Shown here: one piece after another, positions 1 to 10,100 of the stretch
Layout: each line of letters starts with the position of its first letter
How positions within the stretch are numbered: the stretch's first letter is position 1
Origin: UBA946 sp031550725
GTDB lineage: Bacteria > Bacillota > Clostridia > Oscillospirales > Ruminococcaceae
Length of the DNA stretch: 64,000 nucleotides
NCBI GenBank assembly: GCA_031550725.1
Contig: JAVBOH010000008.1
Span: 248,001 to 312,000, forward strand
Direction of reading: 5' to 3'
Notes under the pieces: generated by a model
The model's input: the letters and a program-made list of their open reading frames with translations, nothing else
The model's database searches: none
Told to the model about the DNA's origin: nothing
Program-made: the position numbers and the translations under genes

Positions 1-439
1 TCTGTTCTAGAATCATGACACGAGCAAGCTGATGTGGGAAAGTCATTTCTGACATAGACAGCTTAAAATCGCTGATGTTTTTAATTTCATCCGCAATACC
101 GAAAGAACTGCCAATGATAATGTTGATAGTGCTTTTACCCTCAACAGCAACTTGAGATATCTTATCGGATAGTTTAACGGATGAAAGCTGTTTGCCCTCT
201 ATACACATGGTAATATTATAGCAATCCTTGCCCGTGAGTAAACCTATCATAGCTTTAGCTTCATTAGAAAGAGCCATAAGGATTTCCTTTTCGGATGGAT
301 TATCACCAAGCTTACTTTCATTAAGCTCAACAATATTAAGCTTGCATAAGGTCTTAAGACGCTTAGCATATTCATCGCAAGCTGCCTTAAGATAACTTTC
401 TTTAAGCTTGCCGACGGTAATAAGGTTAACAGTCATCAT
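1..439 (-). CDS. rlmH: 23S rRNA (pseudouridine1915-N3)-methyltransferase RlmH, C-terminus cut by window edge
   Basis: SPOUT-family methyltransferase that methylates pseudouridine 1915 in helix 69 of 23S rRNA, acting on assembled 70S ribosomes. I translated it directly: it starts MMTVNLITVGKLKE and ends at the window edge in MTFPHQLARVMILEQ, the family's conserved C-terminal segment; only about ten residues (the usual YRAxxI end) are missing. The glycine-containing cofactor loop is seen as IIIGSSFGIADEI, a variant of the usual GGxxG loop. The start at 439 has AAAGGA 8 nt upstream; the second ATG (436) is also possible. It is the last visible gene of the leftward kinase operon, 89 bp after the hydrolase, with a hairpin in between, so it may also have its own expression. 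Confidence 0.9.
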   Translation of the reverse strand, partial: MMTVNLITVGKLKESYLKAACDEYAKRLKTLCKLNIVELNESKLGDNPSEKEILMALSNEAKAMIGLLTGKDCYNITMCIEGKQLSSVKLSDKISQVAVEGKSTINIIIGSSFGIADEIKNISDFKLSMSEMTFPHQLARVMILEQ

Positions 440-477
440 GATAAAAATCCTTTCATGGCAAATGATTTTTTTAGGTG

Positions 478-520
478 TTTATGCCGAACAATCCGCAAGA
501 ATGGATTTGTTCGGCATAAA
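478..520. terminator. Inverted repeat between hydrolase and rlmH
   Basis: Arms 478-494 and 503-520 pair as tttatgccgaacaa / ttgttcggcataaa with tcc/gga inside and one extra T. A T-rich stretch (tttatttttt) follows only on the plus strand. For the leftward transcript there is no U-run, so this is more likely an intercistronic processing or stabilising hairpin than a strong terminator of the hydrolase mRNA. Confidence 0.4.
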
Positions 521-528
521 TTTATTTT

Positions 529-1362
529 TTACAAACTATTGTATATCCAATTAACAGCAAGCTTAAACCATTTTCCACATGAACTGCTTAAATGCCCGTC
601 ATAACGAGCGGTAGTAACATCACACAAAGCCAAGCCATGTGGACCGCTTGGATATATATGTGACTCAAACGGCACTTTATATTTAGCAAGAGCGGAAATA
701 AAGTCGATAGAATTTTGAACAGGTACAACATCATCATTAGCAGTATGCCAGATAAAAACAGGAGGAGTGTCGCTGCTAACATGATTTTCAAGCGAAACGG
801 TATTAATTAAATTGATATCATCACCGGCAATATTCTTGATTGAACCCTTATGAGTATAAATCCCGCTGGTGATAACAGGATAGCAAAGTATAGCACCATT
901 TGGCATATGATTTATTTCACCATTGTTACTTAACACATCGCAAATATATGGCTTATTCCAATGAACAGCAAGACTTGCAGCCAAGTGTCCCCCAGCAGAA
1001 AAACCGCATACAATTATCTTATCAGGGTCAATATGAAGTGAATTGGCATTGGCACGAACATACTTAACAGCACAGGCAAGTTCAAGAAGATTAATTGGAA
1101 AGCGTTTCTGATAACAGCTGTAATTAAGCACAAAGGATGGAATGCCGAAAGCAGAAAAACGAAGTGCAGCAGGCTCAGCTTCACGGTCAGAGCAGTAGTC
1201 ATAACCACCACCAGGGCATACAATTACAGCAGGGCGCTTGCCGTCATTCATTTCAGGAGCAACAAGCTCAGGGATGAACGATGTCAGCAGAGCTTTGCAG
1301 CCATCAGAACGGACACCGCATTTTTCATATGGAACATCAAGTGTAATAATTTCAGAAACCAT
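529..1362 (-). CDS. Alpha/beta-hydrolase, esterase/lipase (BD-FAE/acetyl-xylan-esterase-like)
   Basis: A 277-residue single-domain alpha/beta hydrolase without signal peptide, so cytoplasmic. Visible are the oxyanion-hole motif CPGGGY near residue 50, the nucleophile elbow GFSAGG near 120, an acidic residue in HTANDDVVPV near 212 and the catalytic histidine in SGPHGLAL near 245, giving a complete Ser-Asp-His triad. Such enzymes deacetylate oligosaccharides or cleave small esters; the substrate is not readable here. It starts 3 bp after the stop of the hybrid kinase gene, with GGGGAG inside that gene's end, so the two are translationally coupled. The company of a sugar-binding lipoprotein suggests, by inference, a carbohydrate ester substrate. 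Fold confidence is high, substrate low. Confidence 0.85.
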   Translation of the reverse strand: MVSEIITLDVPYEKCGVRSDGCKALLTSFIPELVAPEMNDGKRPAVIVCPGGGYDYCSDREAEPAALRFSAFGIPSFVLNYSCYQKRFPINLLELACAVKYVRANANSLHIDPDKIIVCGFSAGGHLAASLAVHWNKPYICDVLSNNGEINHMPNGAILCYPVITSGIYTHKGSIKNIAGDDINLINTVSLENHVSSDTPPVFIWHTANDDVVPVQNSIDFISALAKYKVPFESHIYPSGPHGLALCDVTTARYDGHLSSSCGKWFKLAVNWIYNSL

Positions 1363-1365
1363 GAG

Positions 1366-4300
1366 TTATGATTCTCCCCTCATAAGCTTGTCAAGAAGTG
1401 AATATAAAAGCTTAGTGTCAATAGGCTTAGCAATATGCCCGTTCATACCAGACTCAATTGATTTTTTAGTATCTTCATCAAAAGCATTGGCGGTCATAGC
1501 TATGATAGGAACAGTAGCTGAATCAGGATGTTCACTTAATCGGCGAATTTCCCTTGTTGCAGTAAGTCCATCCATAACAGGCATACGAATATCCATGAGA
1601 ATAGCGTTATAATAACCCTTAGGAGATATCTTAAACTTATCAACACCAATCTTGCCATTTTCAGCTAAATCAGTTTCGAAGCCTGCGAGTTCAAGCAAGC
1701 TCTTTTCGATTTCTGTATTAAGTTCGTTATCTTCAACAACGAGAACTCTCTTACCCTTAAAATAATCAGAATAGTCCTTAGAGGATGACATTTGTGAGAA
1801 ATCATCAGAATCGAGTTTAACATCACTGATTTTAAATCTGATAGTAAAGAAAAATTCCGAGCCAGCGCCAAACTCGCTGACGAGCTCAAGCTTTCCACCC
1901 ATAAGCTGAACAATACTGCTGCTAATAGCAAGTCCAAGACCAGTACCGCCCGATTTGCTGACAGTGTTATTATCTTCAGCCTGCTCAAAGGACTTAAATA
2001 TCCTAGGAGCATCTTCCTTTTTAATACCAATGCCATTATCCTTAACAGAAAATCTGATAGTAGCATTATCAGTGTCATGCTTAGCCTGAATGACAGAAAC
2101 GATAACCTTACCATTATTATCAGTAAATTTAACAGCATTGCTAAGCAGATTAATAAGCACCTGATTTAAGCGGAATCCATCACCAACAACGAAATTATTG
2201 ATAATAGAGCTTTCAAAGCTAAGCTCGATTGACTTTGATTCAGCCTGCGGACGCATAAGAATATCAAGACTGTCAAGCATTTTTGCAAGGTTGATAGTTT
2301 CAGTAGTAAGCTTCATTTTACCGCTTTCAATCTTCGACATATCAAGTACATCGTTGATAAGTGACAGCAGATATTTAGAAGAAATATCAATCTTGCCAAG
2401 GTATTCCTTAACCTTGTCAGTCTGGTCAGCAGAGCCGATAGCTAAGTTTGTCATACCAATAATAGCATTCATAGGAGTACGTATTTCATGCGACATTCTT
2501 GAAAGGAAGTCACTCTTAGCCTGACTGGCAGTGTCAGATTTAGACCTGCTGATATGAGTAGCGAAAATCTTTGATACTTCACGCAAAGTGTCACAGACAT
2601 CTTTTTCCCAAACATAGTCAGGTGAAAGAGCCTCAAAGAAAACACCGCCGGCAATATTACCAGACATATACATAGCACAGAAGTAACCTGAAACCTCATC
2701 ACTATCTGAAAGTCTGTAAATTCTTCTCATCTGAGGAGATGCTTTTCTCATAAATTCAGTGTCATAAATGATTGTACCATCAGCAGAAATTTTTCTTGTT
2801 GACTCATTATAAGCCTTTTGAGGACTTTTAACAATACTTGTAGGGAGTGGATTATAATTATCTGAATTCCACTGACAAATAATTTTCGAGGTGCAGAAGT
2901 CAGGGTCATATTCAGTAACGAAAATACGTTTTAGCGGATATTTTCTTGCAGTTTTAATAAGTATAATGTTAATTGCACTGGTGATATCAAATGTCTTTTC
3001 AAAGACATTCAGTGTGAGATTAATGAGGTTTTCAGCATCATAATCCTGAATTTTAGGGATTGCAGAGAATGAATAGCTGTCATACCAGCTGCTTGTAAGG
3101 TCAACATCCTTTTTCTTAATATCAGTAAACCCGAAAGGACCATAAGAAGTAACAGTTTTTGAATAAACAGAAAGCCTCATAACATTTTCGAGCAGGTCGA
3201 TATAATCAGAGCCATCCTTGCCGTCAGTAACACAAATTCTTGCTTTTAGCATTTCATTCTGACCAGCATAAATCTTGCTTATACCCTCATTAAGAGCCTC
3301 CATTTTTGTCATAGCCTGCTCATAGAAAGTGTCAGTCATAAGAATAGCAAACTCATTGCCACCCATGCGAACAGCAATAAAATTATCTCTGCAAACGGTA
3401 TTGATAGTGTTGGCAATTTCTGATAAAACTACGCTGCAAAACATCAAGCCATACTGCTCATTGATATGATCAAAATTGACAATATCAATAAGACATAAAC
3501 AATATGGATGTTTCTTTTCATCGGTAACAAGGATGTATCTGCTGATAATTTTTTCACCATAAATTCTGTTATAAAGACCTGTAACAAGATCCTTGTTAAC
3601 AGCGTCCCTTTCAGCAATTTCAGCATTTTTCCTATCGGTGATATCATGAATACTGCCGACAATTTTAATTAAGTAGCCCTCATTGTCATAAACAGATTTA
3701 ACCTTAGCAGCAACCCAGTTAAATGACAAATCATGTCTATCATTGTTATAAAGACGATATTCAACTTCATTGGTAATATTACCGCTTAAAAGCTCAAGCA
3801 TAAGCGGTTTGTCGTCAGTATGACAAATCTCGCCGTTTTTAATACGCTGTTTGTAGTCAGTGATGACATCACTGTGAACCTCATTGACAGAGGTATCGTT
3901 CTTGAAATAGAACATCTCCAAGGTATCTTTAGCAACGGAGTATTCAAAGATAGTATCAAGACAGCTCTCCAAAGCCATGAGATAACGTTCACGTTCTTCA
4001 CGGAGCTGGGATTCAATTTTAAGCTGTGTGCGGCTTAGGTTATTGATAATACTGATAATCTCGTCAATTTCAAGAATATTAGTCTTGTGAATGTCCATAG
4101 GTATACTTTTGTTATTGCTGACACTAAGCTGACTAGCAACCATGCTCATAGGCTTAGTAGTAAGCTTAGTAACGATATAAACGCAGATTGTGGAGAACAC
4201 AAGTGATAACAGCATACAAATGATAACATTTCTGTTTAGCTTTGCGGCATCACCAAAAAGTGAAGTGTCAGTATCAGTGCAGGCAAGCATCCAGCATTCA

Positions 4301-5394
4301 TCACTAAAAGGTGCATAGCTGTTGTAAAGGTGTAGATTTTTAGCGCAGGCATATAAATCCTCACCAACATATTTATTTGCTTCAATCTTATATAAATCGG
4401 AATATTTACTATCTGGAATGAGATTAATCTTATCACCTGTACTTCTTAGCAGCTTGATACGGCTGCCAGTGGCAATAAGTATATCAGCATTGACATTACC
4501 TGTTTCAAGCATATCAGCCTCGCTGTATTTCAGCAGGATATAACCGCCGCCAGTGTTGCCCATATCCTTAGCAGGTATATAAGATGACATAAGCTCAACT
4601 TGAATTTCCAAGCCAAGAACGCCGATAATCTGCCCGTCATAAATCACAGGAATACTGTAACTGATAAAAGGGTTAGAATCTCTGTTAGTAGTATCAGCAA
4701 GTGCGCAGGGAATGTTCCAGTAACCTAAGTCGTTAATAGTAAGTGCAGGACGTTTTTCAGCCATAAGGAAAGGTTTAAAATAAGAATCCCAGATAGCATG
4801 GTTCTGTGTATCATCCTTATAATAATAGAAACGTTCTCTCCAAACGCTGTCAAGAGCGATGTTATATTTACTTGAGATAGAAGCGCTGCCTCTCTCGAGC
4901 TGAATATCGGAATAATCGGATGGATTAGTAACAGGGTCTAAATCTCTGAAATAAACACCCTTAAAGCTAAGGTCTGACTCCAAATATTCATGTTCATTAG
5001 TGTTACTAAGAATAAAATAAGTACCTGTGCAGGCATTATTTCTCTGCATAACAAGAAGCTCATCAGCAATAACCTCGACAAGTTCCGAGCTAAGCCTGTC
5101 GTTTTCGATAACATCAGATATAGTGACGCCTTTATCGGTGAGATATTTTTCGATATCTGATTTTATATTTGAATTGCAGTCAGCAAGATAAGAGCGATTT
5201 TCAACAAATATACTTTGCAGAATATTAAGGCGGTTATCAGTATTTTTACTAATAATAGAAACAGCATTTCCCTCAATCTTACTGACGATACCGCCCGCAC
5301 TGATAACAATATAGTTAATAACTGTCTGAATAAGAATAACAGTCAGCAGTGGGAAAAGTATCCGTACAAATATCGAATTCTTTCTAATCTTCAA
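1366..5394 (-). CDS. Membrane hybrid sensor histidine kinase: Cache-like - HAMP - PAS - degenerate GGDEF - GAF-like - HisKA - HATPase - REC
   Basis: A 1342-residue hybrid kinase. TM1 is at about 9-32, an extracellular double-Cache-like sensor at 40-385, TM2 at 389-410, HAMP-like segment 410-465, PAS 470-595, GGDEF-like 598-760 with GGNEF at 678-682 instead of GGDEF, a GAF-like region about 790-950, HisKA with phospho-His 969 (RMSHEIRTP), HATPase with N1086, DNGIGI 1119-1124 and a GTGLGL lid, and a receiver domain with VVEDNE and phospho-acceptor D1268 (MDIRMPVMDG). No HPt or DNA-binding output domain is present. The Asp-to-Asn change argues against cyclase activity. The start is TTG at 5394 with a weak ribosome site; a structured leader lies just upstream. 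It follows the solute-binding protein gene and is coupled to the hydrolase. The ligand may be the lipoprotein or its sugar (inference). Confidence 0.92.
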   Translation of the reverse strand: MKIRKNSIFVRILFPLLTVILIQTVINYIVISAGGIVSKIEGNAVSIISKNTDNRLNILQSIFVENRSYLADCNSNIKSDIEKYLTDKGVTISDVIENDRLSSELVEVIADELLVMQRNNACTGTYFILSNTNEHEYLESDLSFKGVYFRDLDPVTNPSDYSDIQLERGSASISSKYNIALDSVWRERFYYYKDDTQNHAIWDSYFKPFLMAEKRPALTINDLGYWNIPCALADTTNRDSNPFISYSIPVIYDGQIIGVLGLEIQVELMSSYIPAKDMGNTGGGYILLKYSEADMLETGNVNADILIATGSRIKLLRSTGDKINLIPDSKYSDLYKIEANKYVGEDLYACAKNLHLYNSYAPFSDECWMLACTDTDTSLFGDAAKLNRNVIICMLLSLVFSTICVYIVTKLTTKPMSMVASQLSVSNNKSIPMDIHKTNILEIDEIISIINNLSRTQLKIESQLREERERYLMALESCLDTIFEYSVAKDTLEMFYFKNDTSVNEVHSDVITDYKQRIKNGEICHTDDKPLMLELLSGNITNEVEYRLYNNDRHDLSFNWVAAKVKSVYDNEGYLIKIVGSIHDITDRKNAEIAERDAVNKDLVTGLYNRIYGEKIISRYILVTDEKKHPYCLCLIDIVNFDHINEQYGLMFCSVVLSEIANTINTVCRDNFIAVRMGGNEFAILMTDTFYEQAMTKMEALNEGISKIYAGQNEMLKARICVTDGKDGSDYIDLLENVMRLSVYSKTVTSYGPFGFTDIKKKDVDLTSSWYDSYSFSAIPKIQDYDAENLINLTLNVFEKTFDITSAINIILIKTARKYPLKRIFVTEYDPDFCTSKIICQWNSDNYNPLPTSIVKSPQKAYNESTRKISADGTIIYDTEFMRKASPQMRRIYRLSDSDEVSGYFCAMYMSGNIAGGVFFEALSPDYVWEKDVCDTLREVSKIFATHISRSKSDTASQAKSDFLSRMSHEIRTPMNAIIGMTNLAIGSADQTDKVKEYLGKIDISSKYLLSLINDVLDMSKIESGKMKLTTETINLAKMLDSLDILMRPQAESKSIELSFESSIINNFVVGDGFRLNQVLINLLSNAVKFTDNNGKVIVSVIQAKHDTDNATIRFSVKDNGIGIKKEDAPRIFKSFEQAEDNNTVSKSGGTGLGLAISSSIVQLMGGKLELVSEFGAGSEFFFTIRFKISDVKLDSDDFSQMSSSKDYSDYFKGKRVLVVEDNELNTEIEKSLLELAGFETDLAENGKIGVDKFKISPKGYYNAILMDIRMPVMDGLTATREIRRLSEHPDSATVPIIAMTANAFDEDTKKSIESGMNGHIAKPIDTKLLYSLLDKLMRGES

Positions 5395-5440
5395 AAAATC
5401 ACAACTTTCAATTTAATAGCATATCATAGCAGTTGATATA

Positions 5441-5512
5441 ATTTCCCCAATTGGCAAGCAGCATGCAATTAGCACATAGTGAGATGCTTTACTATAACTT
5501 AAGGGGAAATTT
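5441..5512 (-). promoter_or_regulatory. Structured intercistronic leader before the membrane hybrid kinase
   Basis: On the minus strand a 9-bp helix aatttcccc / ggggaaatt (about 5441-5449 with 5504-5512) encloses two smaller hairpins, one being atagt/actat, which would give a three-way junction about 45 nt before the TTG start. No known riboswitch consensus was recognised, and no U-run follows. The 242-bp spacer 5395-5635 otherwise shows no gene. Confidence 0.35.
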
Positions 5513-5635
5513 TTTACGCAGCGACAGTATCATGCATCTTAAGAAAAATCGGCAAGTAACGGTACGATAGTATCGCAGCATTGGCATCTTACTCTACAAA
5601 GCCTTGCATAGTTTTAATAGATATAAAAAGAATCA

Positions 5636-7111
5636 TCAAGGATTGATACTATCACCTATAACAGCATTATTCAAAGCGTTTTCAAAAGCAGTAACCCACT
5701 CATTAAAATTCTGTTCAGTATCAAACTGTGCAACAGCATCCTGTCTTGACATACCACCCTCGATAAGAGCGATAACAGCCTCTCTGTCAGCGGAAGCCTT
5801 GTCGGAAAGGTTATATTCAAGAACCTTTCTTGCAGCAGTACCGCCGTTGAAGGCTTTGTTAGTATAGAAAGTACTGTTATGGAGAGTATCAAAAGCAACA
5901 CTGATAGTATCAAGAGTAATCTGATTCATAGTAATTTCTTTTGAATTAGTAACGGAATTATACTTACCCATGTCATTAGCATCTTCCTTAACAGGCAAGT
6001 AGCCTGAAACAGTGGAGAACTCAATATTTGTTTCAACATCAGTAAACCACTTCAGGAAAAGCACAGATGCATATTCAGCCTCTTTGGAGCTTTTAGTAAC
6101 AACCATACCAGCACCCTGCTGAACAGCAACTCTTTCGCCGCCATCAAAAACAGGCTCAGCAAAAATACTGCCGCTGATAGGATAAACATCGCCGTCAAGA
6201 GTAACTTCTGCTGGAAAATATGATGCAGAGGAAGTTGAACCAGTAAGTGAAATGATATTTCCAACTTTAACATCATCAGCACGGAATCTGCCATACGAGG
6301 AGAAATAACCATTAATATAAGGAACATAATATGTATCCCAGATTTTTCTCATAACATTGTTATCAACATTAACAGTAACCTTTTGATTAGAAACCTCAAA
6401 CAAATCAATACCAAACTGCTTTGAGGCAATAATGAACAGGTTAGCCATAGCATCACGGCCATAAAAAGCCTTGCCATCCTCAAGGATATCAGGAGTTTTA
6501 GCATCAGTCCAGTTATAATATTTTTCAGCAACTAAAGCAAGACCCTCTTTAGTTTTAAGGTCGTTATATGTAACCCCTGTTTCAGCAGCGAATGGCTCCC
6601 AGTCAGTTTGATTAAGCATAAAAATCTCAGTAGACTTAGCAATAGGGAAAATCTTAAGCTCATTATTAGAGCCAATACGGCCCTCCTCAATATAAGAGGC
6701 AATATATTCTTTTTGTTCATCAGCAGTGAAGTAGCTGTCAAGGTCAGCAAGCATACCCATTTGCTCAACAACGAAAGCTGTATCAGCATATGATGCAAAA
6801 ATATTAGGTGTTTCATCACTGCCGACTTCCATGTTAACAGCGGACATAACAGCAGTTTCAAGCTGTGAAACGTCACCATGGCTAAACCCCTCAACAATAA
6901 TTCCCTTTTGCGCACCAACAGTTTCATTAAATTCATTAATCATAGAATCGAAAGCATTTTTGAGCAAACCATTGTAGTAGTGCCAAACAGTGATGGTTAT
7001 TGGGTTTTTAGGGTCAAGCTGAACAGAATCCTTTTTACACCCGCCAAGACAGGTAGTTAGGATAGCGGCAGCAGAGATAATAGCAGCAATTTTTTTAATA
7101 ATAGTTTTCAT
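5636..7111 (-). CDS. Extracellular solute-binding lipoprotein (ABC sugar type, family 1)
   Basis: A 491-residue lipoprotein. A short positively charged N-terminus and hydrophobic stretch lead to the lipobox LGGC with Cys25, followed by a family 1 solute-binding fold (ITVWHYYNG near 40, internal YVPYINGYF and a tryptophan-rich C-terminal half typical of sugar-binding proteins). It would sit on the outer face of the membrane and bind a carbohydrate. No permease or ATPase gene is adjacent; it lies between two hybrid histidine kinase genes in one operon, so a role as sensor subunit is as plausible as transport with distant permeases. Its own start is unusual: AGGAGG lies about 40 nt upstream, with a hairpin between (separate entry). 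Family assignment is firm, ligand unknown. Confidence 0.88.
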   Translation of the reverse strand: MKTIIKKIAAIISAAAILTTCLGGCKKDSVQLDPKNPITITVWHYYNGLLKNAFDSMINEFNETVGAQKGIIVEGFSHGDVSQLETAVMSAVNMEVGSDETPNIFASYADTAFVVEQMGMLADLDSYFTADEQKEYIASYIEEGRIGSNNELKIFPIAKSTEIFMLNQTDWEPFAAETGVTYNDLKTKEGLALVAEKYYNWTDAKTPDILEDGKAFYGRDAMANLFIIASKQFGIDLFEVSNQKVTVNVDNNVMRKIWDTYYVPYINGYFSSYGRFRADDVKVGNIISLTGSTSSASYFPAEVTLDGDVYPISGSIFAEPVFDGGERVAVQQGAGMVVTKSSKEAEYASVLFLKWFTDVETNIEFSTVSGYLPVKEDANDMGKYNSVTNSKEITMNQITLDTISVAFDTLHNSTFYTNKAFNGGTAARKVLEYNLSDKASADREAVIALIEGGMSRQDAVAQFDTEQNFNEWVTAFENALNNAVIGDSINP

Positions 7112-7157
7112 AGTTCAGGCTGATAAAACAAAGATATGTTTTATCATAAACCTCCTT
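7109..7157 (-). promoter_or_regulatory. Ribosome binding site separated from its start codon by a perfect hairpin / 10-codon leader frame
   Basis: AGGAGG (complement of 7151-7156) is 39 nt before the ATG at 7111. Between them is a perfect 9-bp stem, 7122-7130 with 7137-7145, loop 6 nt. An in-frame TGA at 7115-7117 rules out an upstream start for the lipoprotein. AGGAGG also precedes a 10-codon frame (ATG at 7147, stop TGA 7115-7117) that ends 3 nt before the lipoprotein start. Either the hairpin brings site and start together or translation is coupled through the leader peptide. Confidence 0.5.
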
Positions 7158-7190
7158 ATAATAAATTTTTTGTAAAGCATTAAGTCAACT

Positions 7191-10100
7191 TTATGAACGT
7201 ATTTCATAAACTGCGGATTCAACAACTTCAAGAACATCATTAATGTTAATAGGCTTGGAAAGATGTCCGTTCATACCACTGTCGAGTGAAATCTGAATAT
7301 CCTCAGTAAAAGCGTTTGCGCTCATAGCATAAATTGGGATTTTCGCAGCATCAGGACGTTTAAGAGCACGAATAGTTCTTGTAGCAACAAGTCCGTCCAT
7401 AACAGGCATACGGATATCCATTAATATTATACGTATAGAATATTCGTCATATGATGAAAACAAATCGACAGCTTCCTGACCATTTTGAGCGGTAATAACA
7501 TCATAGCCCTCCATTTCAAGAAGTGACTTGGCAATCTCCATGTTAATTTCGTTATCCTCAACAACCATAACAGTCCTAATATCTGGCATACAATCCGAGT
7601 CATGAGAAATATAATGGTGTTGATTAATGTTATCAGTACGCTTTTCATTTTCAGGAATAAGCAGCGGCAGGTTGACAATAAATTCAGTGCCGACACCAAG
7701 GGTACTGGAAACAGAAATAGTACCATTCATAAGGTTGACGAGACTACGTGTAATGGCAAGACCAAGACCGCTGCCGCCTGAACTCATCGGGATATTTTCA
7801 CCCTGCGAGAAAGGCTCAAACAGCTTATCTATATTATCAGGAGCAATACCAATACCTGTGTCAGTGATAATAAACTGAATAAAGTCATGATGGAGAGTGC
7901 TTTTAATGACTTCAGCATTCATTGTTATTTTACCGTTTTCGGGAGTAAATTTCAATGAATTTGACAATAGGTTTGTTATAATCTGGTTTAGCCTAATGCG
8001 GTCACCAATATAATAGGAGTTTAAATTTTCATTTATATTCTTGATATATCTAATGCCCTTATCCTTAGCCTGCGGAGCGACAATAACATCAATAGTATCA
8101 ATAAATTCAGAGAAAGAGAACAAACTCTCCTGCAAAATAAGCTTACCGCTTTCAATCTTTGAAACATCAAGTATATTATTAATCAGTTCAAGAAGATATT
8201 TAGCGGAGGTATCGATTTTTGAAAGACAATCCCGTGTGCGTTCTGCCTCTCTTGTGTCAAGTGAACGCATAGCAAGAGTAGTCATACCGATAATAGCATT
8301 CATAGGAGTTCGGATATCATGCGACATATGTGAAAGGAAATCACGTTTAGCATTATTTGCAGCTTCGGCATTAATAAGAGCGTCATTAAGCATATTTCGT
8401 TTTTTAATTTCCTCAATAAAAGCCTGATGAACATCACGGGTAACAAGCAAAGCATATTTCCCTTTTTCAAAGCTTGAAATACGAGCTTCTTTCCAGCGCA
8501 AATCCTTGTCACGTACGGAGCGGAAGGTAAATGAAAAAGCCTGTGTTTTCTTAAGCTCATTTATTATATAATCAAAGTTTGTTTTTTCATCATATTCAGC
8601 CCTGTCATCTTCATGAATAAATGTAGAACTTGTATAATTCTGCCATGTTTCATAATCGCCACAAGAGGAAACACCACCCATTGTCTTACCGCTTGATGCG
8701 GTATATTCATAGGAATGGTCTTCCATATTAATAATACAGAAATGGTCATAGTCATTATCGATAACATGGTCAAATATTTTTTGGAGTCTGACAGCCTTAT
8801 CCTGAGTATTTTTATATTCCTCAACATTGCGAAGAGTACCAGCAACACGAACAGGGAAACCGCCTCTTTTAATAACAGCACCCTGTGCGGAATACCAGTT
8901 ATAAGAGTTATCAGAATTACTGCGGATACGAAGTTCAGGACAGCTAAAGTCACCCATGCAGAAAATGCGTTTTGCAAGCTCGGCATCATCAGGGTGAATC
9001 ATATCGTTAACAAGAGTACCTCTTTGATAATTATGATTAATATGCTGCTTTTCGTTATTAGGGGCATCTTCAACAGTTTCGATAACAGAGAGGGTATCAG
9101 TTTCAATTTCATATTCAAAAATCATATCAGCGCTGTTTAAAGCAGCAGTACGATAGAGCTCATGTTCTTTTTCGGCATTAAGCTCAGCAAGCTTTTCCTT
9201 AGTATAATCATTATAATTCATTTGATAAATTTCTTTACCAGACTGGTCAATGACACGTGTCATAGTACCCTTTATCCAGATGATATTACCCTGAGGAGAA
9301 AGCAGACGCCGCTCATAAGAAATTTTATCACCGACCTTTTGAAGCTGTTTCAATTTGTTATGAATATCTTCAAGGTCATCCTTGAAAACAAACATATCGA
9401 AGGATGGCTTAGCAAACATATTGAATGTATTTACAGCATAACCATAAATCTCAATACCTGCACGGTTTATAGTAATATAAGTTAAATCATCAATATTAAC
9501 TTGAGCAATGCCTGTCGGAACGGAGTCGTAAAGATGCTGTAAAAAGTCTTTTTGCAGTTTGGCACTATGTTCAGCTTTTTTTAGTCTTTCATTAAGCTGC
9601 TGAATTTCAATATTCTCACGAATAGCCTTTTGAGCCATAGTTTCAGCGCGGGCAATGGCAAATTCCTGCTGCTTGAAAATATCAATAGGCATACATAAGA
9701 TAACAGCGGACATATTAAGCTCTGTGAAATCATCCATTTTATAAATATGGAAGTTGACCCAGCCGTACTCATTATTTATACCGAGCATATAAAATTCGTC
9801 ATCAATAACAGTCTGACCTTTTCTAAAGGATTCAAGAACAGCACTGCGTGAAAATTTATCAGCAAATTTATCTCTGAAATCCTGTTGAATGAGAGCATAA
9901 TTCTGCTCATAGAATTCATCATAAGTGCCTGAATTTTTAATAGTATCCATAGCAGGCAGTCTTTTATAATGTATTCTTTTATAGTGGTTATCAGTAAGAT
10001 TGATATTAAACATACGAGGGTAAACATTTTCAACAGAGAACGGTGAAATGCCATAGCCGAAAATTTCCTGAGCCTCACGCTGAAAAACATAGTGGTCGGA

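Noticed and set aside
5395..5635. c-di-GMP riboswitch ahead of the GGDEF-containing kinase
   Set aside because: The conserved GNRA-like loop and GCAAAGCC-type core of class I, and the class II core, are not found.
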